64,000 bases of DNA, taken from RPQJ01 sp963778185 (GTDB taxonomy: Bacteria; Pseudomonadota; Gammaproteobacteria; Steroidobacterales; Steroidobacteraceae). The notes under the pieces were generated by a model. It was given only the letters and a program-made list of their open reading frames with translations, was not told the DNA's origin and made no database searches. Within the stretch, counting starts at the first letter, position 1, and every line of letters starts with the position of its first letter. Made by a program: the position numbers and the translations under genes. The stretch lies in the NCBI GenBank assembly GCA_963778185.1, contig CAVZTF010000003.1:1426001-1490000 (forward strand), given 5' to 3'. Below are positions 43,291 through 50,759 of the stretch, one piece after another.

Positions 43291-44674
43291 CGTCTGGATC
43301 GTGGACGACGACGCGTCGATCCGCTGGGTGCTGGAGCGCGCGCTCCAGCAGGATGGCATGCAGGCACGGGTCTTCGACGAGGCGGAGTCCGCGATGGCGG
43401 CGCTGCGCCGCGAGGAGCCCGACGTGCTCGTGACCGATATCCGCATGCCGGGACGCAGCGGGCTCGAGCTGCTCGAGGAGATCCGCGCCAGGCGCCCGCG
43501 ACTGCCCGTGATCGTCATGACGGCGCATTCCGATCTCGACAGCGCCGTGGCCGCCTATCAGGGCGGTGCATTCGAGTACCTGCCGAAACCCTTCGACATC
43601 GACCAGGCCGTCGAGCTGGTCCGCCGCGCCGCGGCGCAGAGTCACCGCCTGGAAACCTCGGCGACGGAGTCGCGGCGCATCCCCGAGATGCTGGGCCACG
43701 CACCGTCGATGCAGGAGGTGTTCCGTGCCATCGGACGACTGTCGCGCTCGAGCATGACCGTATTGATCACCGGCGAGTCCGGCACCGGCAAGGAACTCGT
43801 GGCGCGCGCCCTGCACCGCCACAGCCCGCGTGCGGCGAAGCCTTTCATTGCGCTCAATACCTCGGCGTTCACGGCCGACCTGCTCGAATCGGAGCTGTTC
43901 GGCCACGAGAAGGGTGCGTTCACGGGCGCCAACGAGCTGCGTCGAGGACGCTTCGAGCAAGCGGACGGTGGCACGTTGTTCCTGGACGAGATCGGCGACA
44001 TGTCCCCGCAGCTGCAGACGCGGCTGTTGCGCGTGCTCGCCGAGGGCGAGTTCTACCGCGTGGGCGGACAGCTGCCGGTGAAGGTCGACGTGCGCGTGAT
44101 CGCTGCCACGCACCAGAACCTCGAGTCGCGCGTGAAGGAGGGCTTGTTCCGCGAAGACCTGCTGCACCGCCTCAACGTGATCCGCATCGAGGTGCCGCCG
44201 CTGCGGCAACGCCGCGAGGACATCCCGGAGCTGCTGCAGCATTACCTCGACGTCGCCGCCATCGAGCTCGGTGTCGCGCCGAAGGTGCTCACCGACGAGG
44301 CGATCGCGGCCTTGCTGGCCTTCGATTGGCCCGGCAACGTCCGCCAGCTCGTGAACGCCTGCCGCCGCGTGACGGTGTTGGCCGCCGGCCGCGAGATCAC
44401 GAAGTCGGACATCCCCGCGGACCTCGGCGGGGGTACTGCGGCCGGAGGCTCGGCCGCGTCGGGCTGGTCGCAGGTGCTGGCGAGCTGGGCGCAGGCGCGG
44501 TTCGCGACGGGCGGTGCGCCGTTGCTCGAGGAAGCCATGCCTGAGTTCGAGCGGACGTTGATCCGCGAGGCGCTCAAGGCAGCGCACGGCGGGCGGCAGG
44601 ATGCGGCGAAGCTGCTCGGCTGGGGTCGCAACACCCTGACGCGCAAGCTGAAGGAACTCGGAATGGAAGACTGA
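43268..44674 (+). CDS. ntrC: Nitrogen regulation response regulator NtrC
   Basis: This 468-residue sigma-54 activator has a receiver domain with Asp57 (VTDIRMPG), a central AAA+ domain with Walker A GESGTGKE (169-176), the sigma-54 contact loop GAFTGA (216-221) and a C-terminal Fis-type helix-turn-helix (GGRQDAAKLLGWGRNTLTRKLKEL). It should bind the two enhancer sites before glnA in this same window. Its stop lies three bases from the stop of the convergent dihydroorotate dehydrogenase gene. Confidence 0.97.
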   Translation: MNSAKALNVWIVDDDASIRWVLERALQQDGMQARVFDEAESAMAALRREEPDVLVTDIRMPGRSGLELLEEIRARRPRLPVIVMTAHSDLDSAVAAYQGGAFEYLPKPFDIDQAVELVRRAAAQSHRLETSATESRRIPEMLGHAPSMQEVFRAIGRLSRSSMTVLITGESGTGKELVARALHRHSPRAAKPFIALNTSAFTADLLESELFGHEKGAFTGANELRRGRFEQADGGTLFLDEIGDMSPQLQTRLLRVLAEGEFYRVGGQLPVKVDVRVIAATHQNLESRVKEGLFREDLLHRLNVIRIEVPPLRQRREDIPELLQHYLDVAAIELGVAPKVLTDEAIAALLAFDWPGNVRQLVNACRRVTVLAAGREITKSDIPADLGGGTAAGGSAASGWSQVLASWAQARFATGGAPLLEEAMPEFERTLIREALKAAHGGRQDAAKLLGWGRNTLTRKLKELGMED

Positions 44675-44677
44675 CGT

Positions 44678-45652
44678 TCAGCAGGTGCAGGCTTCGACCT
44701 TTTTCGTCGGCACCTCGAGGCTGCCCGACAGCTGGCCGATCGAAGCCATGCCGTTCGCAGCGAGATACCCGGCGATGCCGTCGTTGATCTTCCTGCACGA
44801 CATCGGGTCGTAGAAGAGCGAGGTGCCGACGCCCACCGTCGTGGCGCCGGCGATGATGAACTCGAGCGCATCCTGCGCGGTCTGGATCCCGCCCTGGCCG
44901 ATGATCGGCACGTTGAGCGGACGCGCGACCTCGGCGACCTGCATCACCTTGAGCAGCGCGATCGGCTTGATCGCAGGACCGGACAGCCCGCCCTGCACAT
45001 TGCCGATCACGGGCCGGCGCGTCTTCACGTCGATCGCCATGCCCATGACGGTGTTGATGACCGCGAGCCCGTCGCTGCCCGCCTCGATGCAGCGGCGCGC
45101 GTTCTCGCGGATATCGGTCTGGTTCGGCGAGAGCTTGGTGATCAGCGGCTTTTTCGTGACGCGGCGGCAGGCCTCGACCACCCGCGCCGACATGTCCGGG
45201 AAGTTGCCGAACTGCACGCCGCCTTCCTTGATGTTCGGACAGGAGATGTTGATCTCGATGGCGTCGATCGGCGAATCGTCGAACCGCCGCGTGACCTCGA
45301 CGTAGTCGTCGATGGTCGACCCGCAGACATTGGCGAAGAACCGTGTCTCGGAGAAATCGAGCGTCGGCAGGATGCGGTCGACGACGTGGTCCATGCCCGG
45401 GTTCTGCAGGCCGATGGCGTTCAGCATTCCCATCGGCGTCTCGTAGAGGCGATGCGGGGGATTGCCGAGCCGTGGCTCGCGCGTGGTGCCCTTGAGCACG
45501 ATCGCACCGACGTCGGTATTCGAGAAGCCCTCGACCCGCGTGTACTCCTCGCCGAACCCGACGCAGCCGGAGAGCAGCACGATCGGCGAGGCGAGCTGCA
45601 GGCCGCAGAACTCGACGGCCAGGGAGGGTGGGAGCGGGGCGATGGAGGCCAT
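44678..45652 (-). CDS. pyrD: Dihydroorotate dehydrogenase class 1B-like catalytic subunit
   Basis: This 324-residue FMN barrel oxidoreductase contains the class 1 active-site loop ISCPNIKEGGVQFG, with Cys as base, and the FMN-binding blocks NVQGGLSGPAIKPIALLKV, GQGGIQTAQDALEFIIAGATTVGVGT. Class 1B enzymes oxidise dihydroorotate to orotate and need the PyrK iron-sulfur partner; none is nearby. The related PreA subunit of dihydropyrimidine dehydrogenase is a close alternative, but its ferredoxin tail is absent here. The ATG at 45652 begins the conserved part. A short Cys-containing tail (KVEACTC) ends the protein. Confidence 0.8.
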   Translation of the reverse strand: MASIAPLPPSLAVEFCGLQLASPIVLLSGCVGFGEEYTRVEGFSNTDVGAIVLKGTTREPRLGNPPHRLYETPMGMLNAIGLQNPGMDHVVDRILPTLDFSETRFFANVCGSTIDDYVEVTRRFDDSPIDAIEINISCPNIKEGGVQFGNFPDMSARVVEACRRVTKKPLITKLSPNQTDIRENARRCIEAGSDGLAVINTVMGMAIDVKTRRPVIGNVQGGLSGPAIKPIALLKVMQVAEVARPLNVPIIGQGGIQTAQDALEFIIAGATTVGVGTSLFYDPMSCRKINDGIAGYLAANGMASIGQLSGSLEVPTKKVEACTC

Positions 45653-45713
45653 GGCCCCGCATTGTAAGGGAAGCGCGCCCGCGACCTGCAGCCGGCCAGG
45701 CCCCCCCCCGCGC

Positions 45714-46355
45714 TCAATCGGCGACGAAGCCGGCACGCTTGTGGGAGCCGTCGCAGAACGGCTTGTTGCCGGAGGCTCCGCAGCGGCAGAGAAATACCCG
45801 GTCGATCCGGTCGACGGTCCGCCCCGTGCCGGAAACGATTTCGAGCGGCCCGTCGATCCTGAGCGGGCCATTCGGCTGGGGACTCACGGCCAGCGGGCCA
45901 TCGCGCGTGGCCAGTGCCTGCGACTCGCGGGTCGGGGGCTCGCCGGTCGCCGCAAATCCGATCGCGACATGGCTGCCGTCGCAGAACGGCTTGTGCTGCG
46001 AAGCCCCGCAGCGGCAAAGCGTGACCCGAAATCCCTCGTCCCGTCCGGCGACGACGACGGGCGCGTGGATCGCCAGCGGTCCGTTCTCGCGCACGCGCAA
46101 CGTGTTTACGAGCGGCGCCGATTCGCCCTCGCCGCCGTCGATGCGCTCGCAGGTAATCGCGCCGGACGGGCAGGCAAGAGCAATCTGCATGATCGCCTCG
46201 GGAGAGGCAGCGTCAGGGTGGATCCACTCACCCGGCACGTTCGGCACGAACACGTCGGGGCGCCCGAGCACGCAGTGGCGGGAATGGATGCACTTGCGCG
46301 CGTCGAAATGGATGACGACTCGTTGCCCGCGGGCCTCTTCGATCGGTTTCGACAT
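45714..46355 (-). CDS. Ferredoxin-like and double CDGSH iron-sulfur protein
   Basis: This 213-residue protein has an N-terminal monocluster ferredoxin-like segment (ARKCIHSRHCVLG, later ALACPSGAITC) and two CDGSH zinc-finger-like domains, each reading CRCGAS-x2-KPFCDGSH, near residues 113-129 and 189-205. Each CDGSH binds a [2Fe-2S] cluster with three Cys and one His. The ferredoxin-like part is the DUF1271 type. Its likely role is electron transfer or cluster handling. It starts at ATG 46355 and ends 60 bases before the pyrD start. Confidence 0.9.
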   Translation of the reverse strand: MSKPIEEARGQRVVIHFDARKCIHSRHCVLGRPDVFVPNVPGEWIHPDAASPEAIMQIALACPSGAITCERIDGGEGESAPLVNTLRVRENGPLAIHAPVVVAGRDEGFRVTLCRCGASQHKPFCDGSHVAIGFAATGEPPTRESQALATRDGPLAVSPQPNGPLRIDGPLEIVSGTGRTVDRIDRVFLCRCGASGNKPFCDGSHKRAGFVAD

Positions 46356-46376
46356 GCGATGTCCCTCTCCGGTGTC

Positions 46377-46805
46377 TCAACCCGCGATGAACCGCTCGAG
46401 CTGCTCGATCGTCTCCTGCTGCTCTTCGATGACCGCGCGCACGAGGTCGCCGATGGAGATCACGCCGATCATCTGGCCGTGCTCGACCACGGGGAGGTGT
46501 CGGATGCGCTGCTCCGTCATGATCTGCATGCATTCCTTGACGCGCTGCTCGGGCGTCACCGTCACCGCGGGCGAGGACATGATCTGCCAGACCGGCGTCT
46601 CGGCCGAGGAGCGGCCCAGCAGCACCACCTTGCGCGCATAATCGCGCTCCGAGATCACGCCGACCAGGGCATCGTTGCGCAGCACGGGTAGCGCGCCCAC
46701 GTGTCGATCCGCCATGATCTGGATGGCTTCGAGGACGGGCTCGTCCGCGTCCACGGACCAGACGTCTTGCCCCTTGCGGGCGAGCAGGTGTTTCACGCGC
46801 AACAT
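46377..46805 (-). CDS. CBS-pair domain protein
   Basis: This 142-residue protein is two CBS motifs and little else: VLEAIQIMADRHVGALPVL (about 25-43) and VKECMQIMTEQRIRHLPVVEHGQMIGVISIGDLV (about 89-122). CBS pairs bind adenine nucleotides and act as energy sensors. It ends in a Gln/Glu-rich helix. It lies 22 bases upstream of the CDGSH gene on the same strand and may share its transcript. The partner is unknown. Confidence 0.9.
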   Translation of the reverse strand: MLRVKHLLARKGQDVWSVDADEPVLEAIQIMADRHVGALPVLRNDALVGVISERDYARKVVLLGRSSAETPVWQIMSSPAVTVTPEQRVKECMQIMTEQRIRHLPVVEHGQMIGVISIGDLVRAVIEEQQETIEQLERFIAG

Positions 46806-47039
46806 GACTCAAGTCCTCCCCGGCGGTGCGGCAGTGCCACCCCGATTCTAGACCGAGTGTTTCATCCAGTCCCATACGAGCCCGAGATCCCGCCGAACAC
46901 GAGCAACGTGATCCGCCTTTGCGCCAATACCGCGCGGTTGCATCTGGTCAAGCCGCTCGGCGTCCGCCTCGATTCACCACGCTCCGTGCGACGGGCCGGC
47001 ATGGACCGGCCGACTGCGGTTGCAATCCGGTCGCCCGTT
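46806..47039. other. Intergenic stretch without recognised features
   Basis: 234 bases between the CBS gene start and the gpsA stop. No open frame with family similarity, no tRNA cloverleaf and no clear terminator were found. It must contain the promoter of the CBS-CDGSH pair, but no convincing hexamers were picked out. Confidence 0.4.
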
Positions 47040-48065
47040 TCAGGCCGTCTCGGTCTTGATGGTCCGCCCCATCAGCGCGCGGACCGCATCGCGCGGCGGC
47101 TTGCCCTCGTAGAGCACCTGGTAGACCTGTTCGCTGATCGGCATCTCGACGCCGAACTGGCGCGAGACATCGTGCACGGCGCGTGCGGCCAGCACGCCCT
47201 CGACCACCTGTCCGATCTCGCGCTGTGCCTCCGCGCTCGACTTGCCCGCCGCGAGCGCCAGGCCGCAGCGCCGGTTGCGCGACTGGTCGTCGGTGCAGGT
47301 GAGGACGAGGTCGCCGAGCCCGGCGAGGCCCATGAACGTTTCCTTGTCGGCGCCGAGCGCTGCGCCGAGGCGCATCATCTCGGCCAACCCGCGGGTGATG
47401 AGCGCGATGCGCGTGTTGGCACCGAAGCCAAGGCCGTCGGAGATACCGGCCCCGATCGCCAGCACGTTCTTGGTGGCGCCGCCGACCTCGACGCCGATCA
47501 TGTCGCCCGAGGCGTAGGCGCGGAAGTTCTGGTCCGACAGGCTGCGGGCCAGCGCCATCGCGTAATCGCCGTCGCGCGAGGCCACGGTCATCGCCGACGG
47601 CAGGCCGGCACCGACTTCCTTGGCGAAAGTCGGGCCCGAAATCACCGCCGTCGGCACGTCGGTGCCGAGCACCTCGAGCGCGACCTGGTTCGGAAGCTTG
47701 CCGGTGGCGAGTTCGAAGCCCTTGGTGGCCCATGCGACCCGCTGGCCGGGGCGCAGCAGCGGTGCGGCCCGCTGCAGCACCTCGCGGAAGGCGTGGCTCG
47801 GCACGACGACGAGCAGCTGGTCGGCCTGCTTGACGGCGCGCTCGAAGTCGTGCTCGATCTCGACGCCGTCCGGCAGCTCGACGCCCGGGAGGTAGCGGCG
47901 GTTGACCCGATCGCGGGCCATCGCCACGAGCTCGTCGGTCTCGATGCCCCACAGGATCGCTCGCTGGCCCGTGCGGGCGAGATGCACGGCCAGCGCGGTG
48001 CCCCAGGAGCCGGAGCCGAGCACGGCTACCGACGTCCTGCGCTCGATTGCCGCGGGGGCGGTCAC
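47040..48065 (-). CDS. gpsA: Glycerol-3-phosphate dehydrogenase (NAD(P)+)
   Basis: This 341-residue enzyme reduces dihydroxyacetone phosphate to sn-glycerol-3-phosphate for phospholipids. The cofactor motif VAVLGSGSWGTALAVHLA is at the start, followed by ATKGFELATGK, ISGPTFAKEVGAGLPSA and the C-terminal GLAGLGDLVLTCT. The start is GTG at 48065. It is the last gene of the rhodanese-grxC-secB-gpsA group, the same order as E. coli yibN-grxC-secB-gpsA. Confidence 0.97.
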   Translation of the reverse strand: MTAPAAIERRTSVAVLGSGSWGTALAVHLARTGQRAILWGIETDELVAMARDRVNRRYLPGVELPDGVEIEHDFERAVKQADQLLVVVPSHAFREVLQRAAPLLRPGQRVAWATKGFELATGKLPNQVALEVLGTDVPTAVISGPTFAKEVGAGLPSAMTVASRDGDYAMALARSLSDQNFRAYASGDMIGVEVGGATKNVLAIGAGISDGLGFGANTRIALITRGLAEMMRLGAALGADKETFMGLAGLGDLVLTCTDDQSRNRRCGLALAAGKSSAEAQREIGQVVEGVLAARAVHDVSRQFGVEMPISEQVYQVLYEGKPPRDAVRALMGRTIKTETA

Positions 48066-48078
48066 GGCGGTGGCCGCG

Positions 48079-48567
48079 TCAGTTGACCGAGGTCGCGGCA
48101 GCCTGGGCTGCCTGCTGCTGTGCCCGTGCGTGCAGCGACTCGAAGGTCACGAGCGGCAGGTAGAACGGCGGGAAGCCGCCCTTGCTCACGAGCTCGGCGA
48201 CCGTCGCGCGCGCGAACGCGAGCAGGTAGTTCGGCGCCATGATGCTCACGACCTGGGCGAGGTCGTTCGCCGATAGGTTGCGGATCAGGAAGGCGCCGGC
48301 CTGCTGCAGCTCGAGCAGCCAAACGGTCTTGTCGCCCGCCTTCGCCTCGAGGTTCACCTGCAGCACGATCTCGTGCATGTCCTGGGCGAGCGCCGTGGCT
48401 CGCGTGGAAAGGTTCAGGTTCACCGTCGGGTTGCCCTGCGTGCCGGCCACGAAGGGGCCGTTCGGAGCCTCGAAGGAGCAGTCCTTGATGTACACGGCCT
48501 GGGGATTGACCACCGGCGCGTTCGGGTCCGCGGCAGCGGGCTGGGCCTGGGTGTTTTGCTCGGTCAT
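48079..48567 (-). CDS. secB: Protein-export chaperone SecB
   Basis: This 162-residue chaperone keeps precursors unfolded for SecA. Conserved stretches: VYIKDCSFEAPNGPF, LAQDMHEIVLQVNLEAKAG, MAPNYLLAFARATVAELVSKGGFPPFYLPLVTFE. The ends are Ala/Gln-rich. It lies between grxC and gpsA, 13 bases before the latter. Confidence 0.97.
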   Translation of the reverse strand: MTEQNTQAQPAAADPNAPVVNPQAVYIKDCSFEAPNGPFVAGTQGNPTVNLNLSTRATALAQDMHEIVLQVNLEAKAGDKTVWLLELQQAGAFLIRNLSANDLAQVVSIMAPNYLLAFARATVAELVSKGGFPPFYLPLVTFESLHARAQQQAAQAAATSVN

Positions 48568-48618
48568 GGGGTACTCGTCCTGTGGAAAGTCGTGTGTGGG
48601 GCGCGGACGCCCCGGGGT

Positions 48619-48888
48619 TCAATGGCGGCCGAGCAGCCTGTCGAGCTCGCCAGCCTTGTCGAGTGCGTAGAGCTCGTCGAAGCCGCCGACGTGGCGTTCG
48701 CCGATGAAAATCTGCGGCACGGTGCGCCGGCCGCCGCTGCGGGCGAGCATGGCCTCGCGCTGCGCCGGGTCCTCGTCCACCTTGACCTCGCGGAATGCCA
48801 CGCCCTTGCGGTCGAGCAGCGCCCGTGCCCGATCGCAGTAAGGGCACCAGCCGGTGGAATAGATGAGGATGTCCGCAGTCTCGCTCAT
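48619..48888 (-). CDS. grxC: Glutaredoxin 3
   Basis: This protein of about 89 residues has the CPYC active site (STGWCPYCDRARALL) and the GSH-binding TVPQIFIG and GGFDEL motifs. It reduces protein disulfides with glutathione. The ATG at 48888 gives the usual length. A GTG at 48903 that overlaps the upstream rhodanese stop (GTGA) is an alternative and would add five residues. Confidence 0.95.
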   Translation of the reverse strand: MSETADILIYSTGWCPYCDRARALLDRKGVAFREVKVDEDPAQREAMLARSGGRRTVPQIFIGERHVGGFDELYALDKAGELDRLLGRH

Positions 48889-48899
48889 TCCGTCGGGTC

Positions 48900-49337
48900 T
48901 CACTTGTCCTTGCCGCCGCCCTTCACGAGCGGCAGGTTCTCGGCACGCCAGGCCTGCAGACCGCCGCGCAGGTTCACGACCTTGGTGAAGCCCTGCGTGC
49001 GCAGGACCCGGGCCGCGGCGCCGGAGCGCATACCGCTTTCGCAGCAGGCGATGACGACTTTCTCGCGGTATTTCTTCAGGGTCTCGGCACTCTGCGCCAG
49101 CTGGTCCTGCGGGACGTGCCTGGCGTCGATGACGTGGCCGCTGTCGAACTCGGCGGCGGTCCTCACGTCCAGCATCAGTGCGCCCTGGTTCAGCAGGCGC
49201 ACCGCGTCCAGCGGCCCGACGGACTGCCCGCCCGACCGCGCGCGGCTGAACTCGTAGGCGATCACGGCCAGGAAAAGCAGCGCCGTCCCGCCCGCGAGGA
49301 GGGGATGGCGGGCCAGGTATTCGAGGAGTCGGTCCAT
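48900..49337 (-). CDS. Membrane-anchored rhodanese-like protein (YibN type)
   Basis: This 145-residue protein has one N-terminal membrane helix (GGTALLFLAVIAYEF) and a rhodanese domain with the active-site loop ACCESGMRSG (near 97-106). DVRTAAEFDSGHVIDARHVP is the family start. It corresponds to YibN, the first gene of the yibN-grxC-secB-gpsA group; it is thought to be a sulfurtransferase or, as recently proposed for YibN, tied to the Sec/YidC machinery, but the role is unsettled. The Cys loop is complete. Confidence 0.92.
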   Translation of the reverse strand: MDRLLEYLARHPLLAGGTALLFLAVIAYEFSRARSGGQSVGPLDAVRLLNQGALMLDVRTAAEFDSGHVIDARHVPQDQLAQSAETLKKYREKVVIACCESGMRSGAAARVLRTQGFTKVVNLRGGLQAWRAENLPLVKGGGKDK

Positions 49338-49447
49338 GGGGCGGGGCGTGGAAAAAAGGGTCGCGGATTATAGCAGCCCCGCCAACACGCTAGACTTAGG
49401 AGCTTCCGGCCCGCCCGGACCCCCTCCCCGAGGCTTGTTTGCCACGC

Positions 49448-50647
49448 ATGGCCCGATCCCGTGACCCTGCCGCCGCCGGACGTCGACGTCGATGGCTCCG
49501 GGCGGCGGTGCTCCTGGCCGCCTGCGCCGTGGCGGGATTGCCGCTGGGTGCCGACGCGGAGCGCAAGCCGACGCCCGCCCAGAAGGAGGCGGAACTCAAG
49601 AAGGTCACGTCCCGCATCGAGAAGGTACGCAAGGCCGTCAACGCCGACATCGAGCGCCGGGACAGCCTGAGCGCCCAGCTGCGCGACGCGGAACTCGGCG
49701 TGCAGGCCGCGCGCCGCAGGCTGGAGGAACTGCGGGCCCAGCGCATCGCAACCGAAGCGAGGATCCGCGAGCTGGAGCGGGAGCAGGCGAAGCGCGAGCA
49801 GGAGCTCGGCGCCGAGCGTGGCGCCCTGGCCGGCGAACTGCGCGCTGCCTATGTCAACGGCCGCGAGGAGCAGCTGAAGCTGCTCCTGAACCAGGAGGAT
49901 CCCGCGAGCTTCGGTCGCATGCTGGCGTATTACGGCTACTTCGGCCGGGCCCGCGCCGACCGCATCGGCGCCATCCGCGACAAGCTCGAGCACCTCGCAC
50001 TGGTGCGGGAGAAGGTCGCCGAGGAAAATGCCCGTCTCGCCGAACTCGAGGCACGCCAGGAGCAGCAGGTGGCTTCCCTGCGCTCGGCCCAGGCAGGCCG
50101 CACCAAGGCGGTGACGGCCATCGACGCGCAGATCAAGGGACGCGGCGGCGAACTCAAGCGCCTCGAGAGCCAGGCGCGCTCGCTGGAGAAACTCATCGCC
50201 GACCTGCGCAAGGCGCTCGAGGACGTGCCGGTCGCGAAGAAGGCGCCGTTCGAGCCACTGCGCGGCAAGCTTCCCTGGCCCGTGCAGCAGGGTCGCGTGC
50301 TGGCCCGTTTTGGCCAGCCTCGTGCCGGCGGCTCGCTGCGCTGGCAGGGCATGCTGATCGGGACGGACCGCGGCGCGCGGGTGCGGGCACCGTTCGAGGG
50401 TCGGGTGGTCTACGCCGACTGGCTGCCCGGCATGGGCCTGATGCTCGTGCTCGACCATGGCGGCGGGTACCTGAGCCTCTATGGCCACAACGAGGAGCTG
50501 TTCCGGAAAGTGGGCGAGGCGGTCGCCGCGGGCGACGTGATCGGTGCGGTCGGCGACACGGGTGGCCACAACCAGCCGGCCCTGTATTTCGAGGTGCGGC
50601 GTGGGCGCACCCCCGTGAACCCCGAGAACTGGCTGCAGCGTCGCTAG
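49448..50647 (+). CDS. envC: EnvC-like murein hydrolase activator
   Basis: This 399-residue secreted protein has a signal segment, a long coiled coil (about 40-270) and a C-terminal LytM (M23) domain. As in EnvC, the LytM site lacks the usual metal ligands: the first His site reads WQGMLIGTDRG, while a lone His stays in SLYGHNEEL. The end reads GGHNQPALYFEVRRG. Degenerate LytM factors switch on division amidases rather than cut peptidoglycan. ATG 49448 is preferred over an earlier TTG. Confidence 0.9.
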   Translation: MARSRDPAAAGRRRRWLRAAVLLAACAVAGLPLGADAERKPTPAQKEAELKKVTSRIEKVRKAVNADIERRDSLSAQLRDAELGVQAARRRLEELRAQRIATEARIRELEREQAKREQELGAERGALAGELRAAYVNGREEQLKLLLNQEDPASFGRMLAYYGYFGRARADRIGAIRDKLEHLALVREKVAEENARLAELEARQEQQVASLRSAQAGRTKAVTAIDAQIKGRGGELKRLESQARSLEKLIADLRKALEDVPVAKKAPFEPLRGKLPWPVQQGRVLARFGQPRAGGSLRWQGMLIGTDRGARVRAPFEGRVVYADWLPGMGLMLVLDHGGGYLSLYGHNEELFRKVGEAVAAGDVIGAVGDTGGHNQPALYFEVRRGRTPVNPENWLQRR

Positions 50648-50759
50648 TCCGCGTGATTATGTCCAAATCCGGCGCGAGTGCCGCTCGCGGCCGGCCGGAC
50701 TCTCGGGAGAGACTGAGGCACGCGTCAAGGATACGGGCGGGCCGGTTCAAGGATGATTT

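Noticed and set aside
46806..47039. tRNA or small RNA gene
   Set aside because: No cloverleaf with a T-loop GTTCGA-type motif or a hairpin followed by T tract could be drawn.
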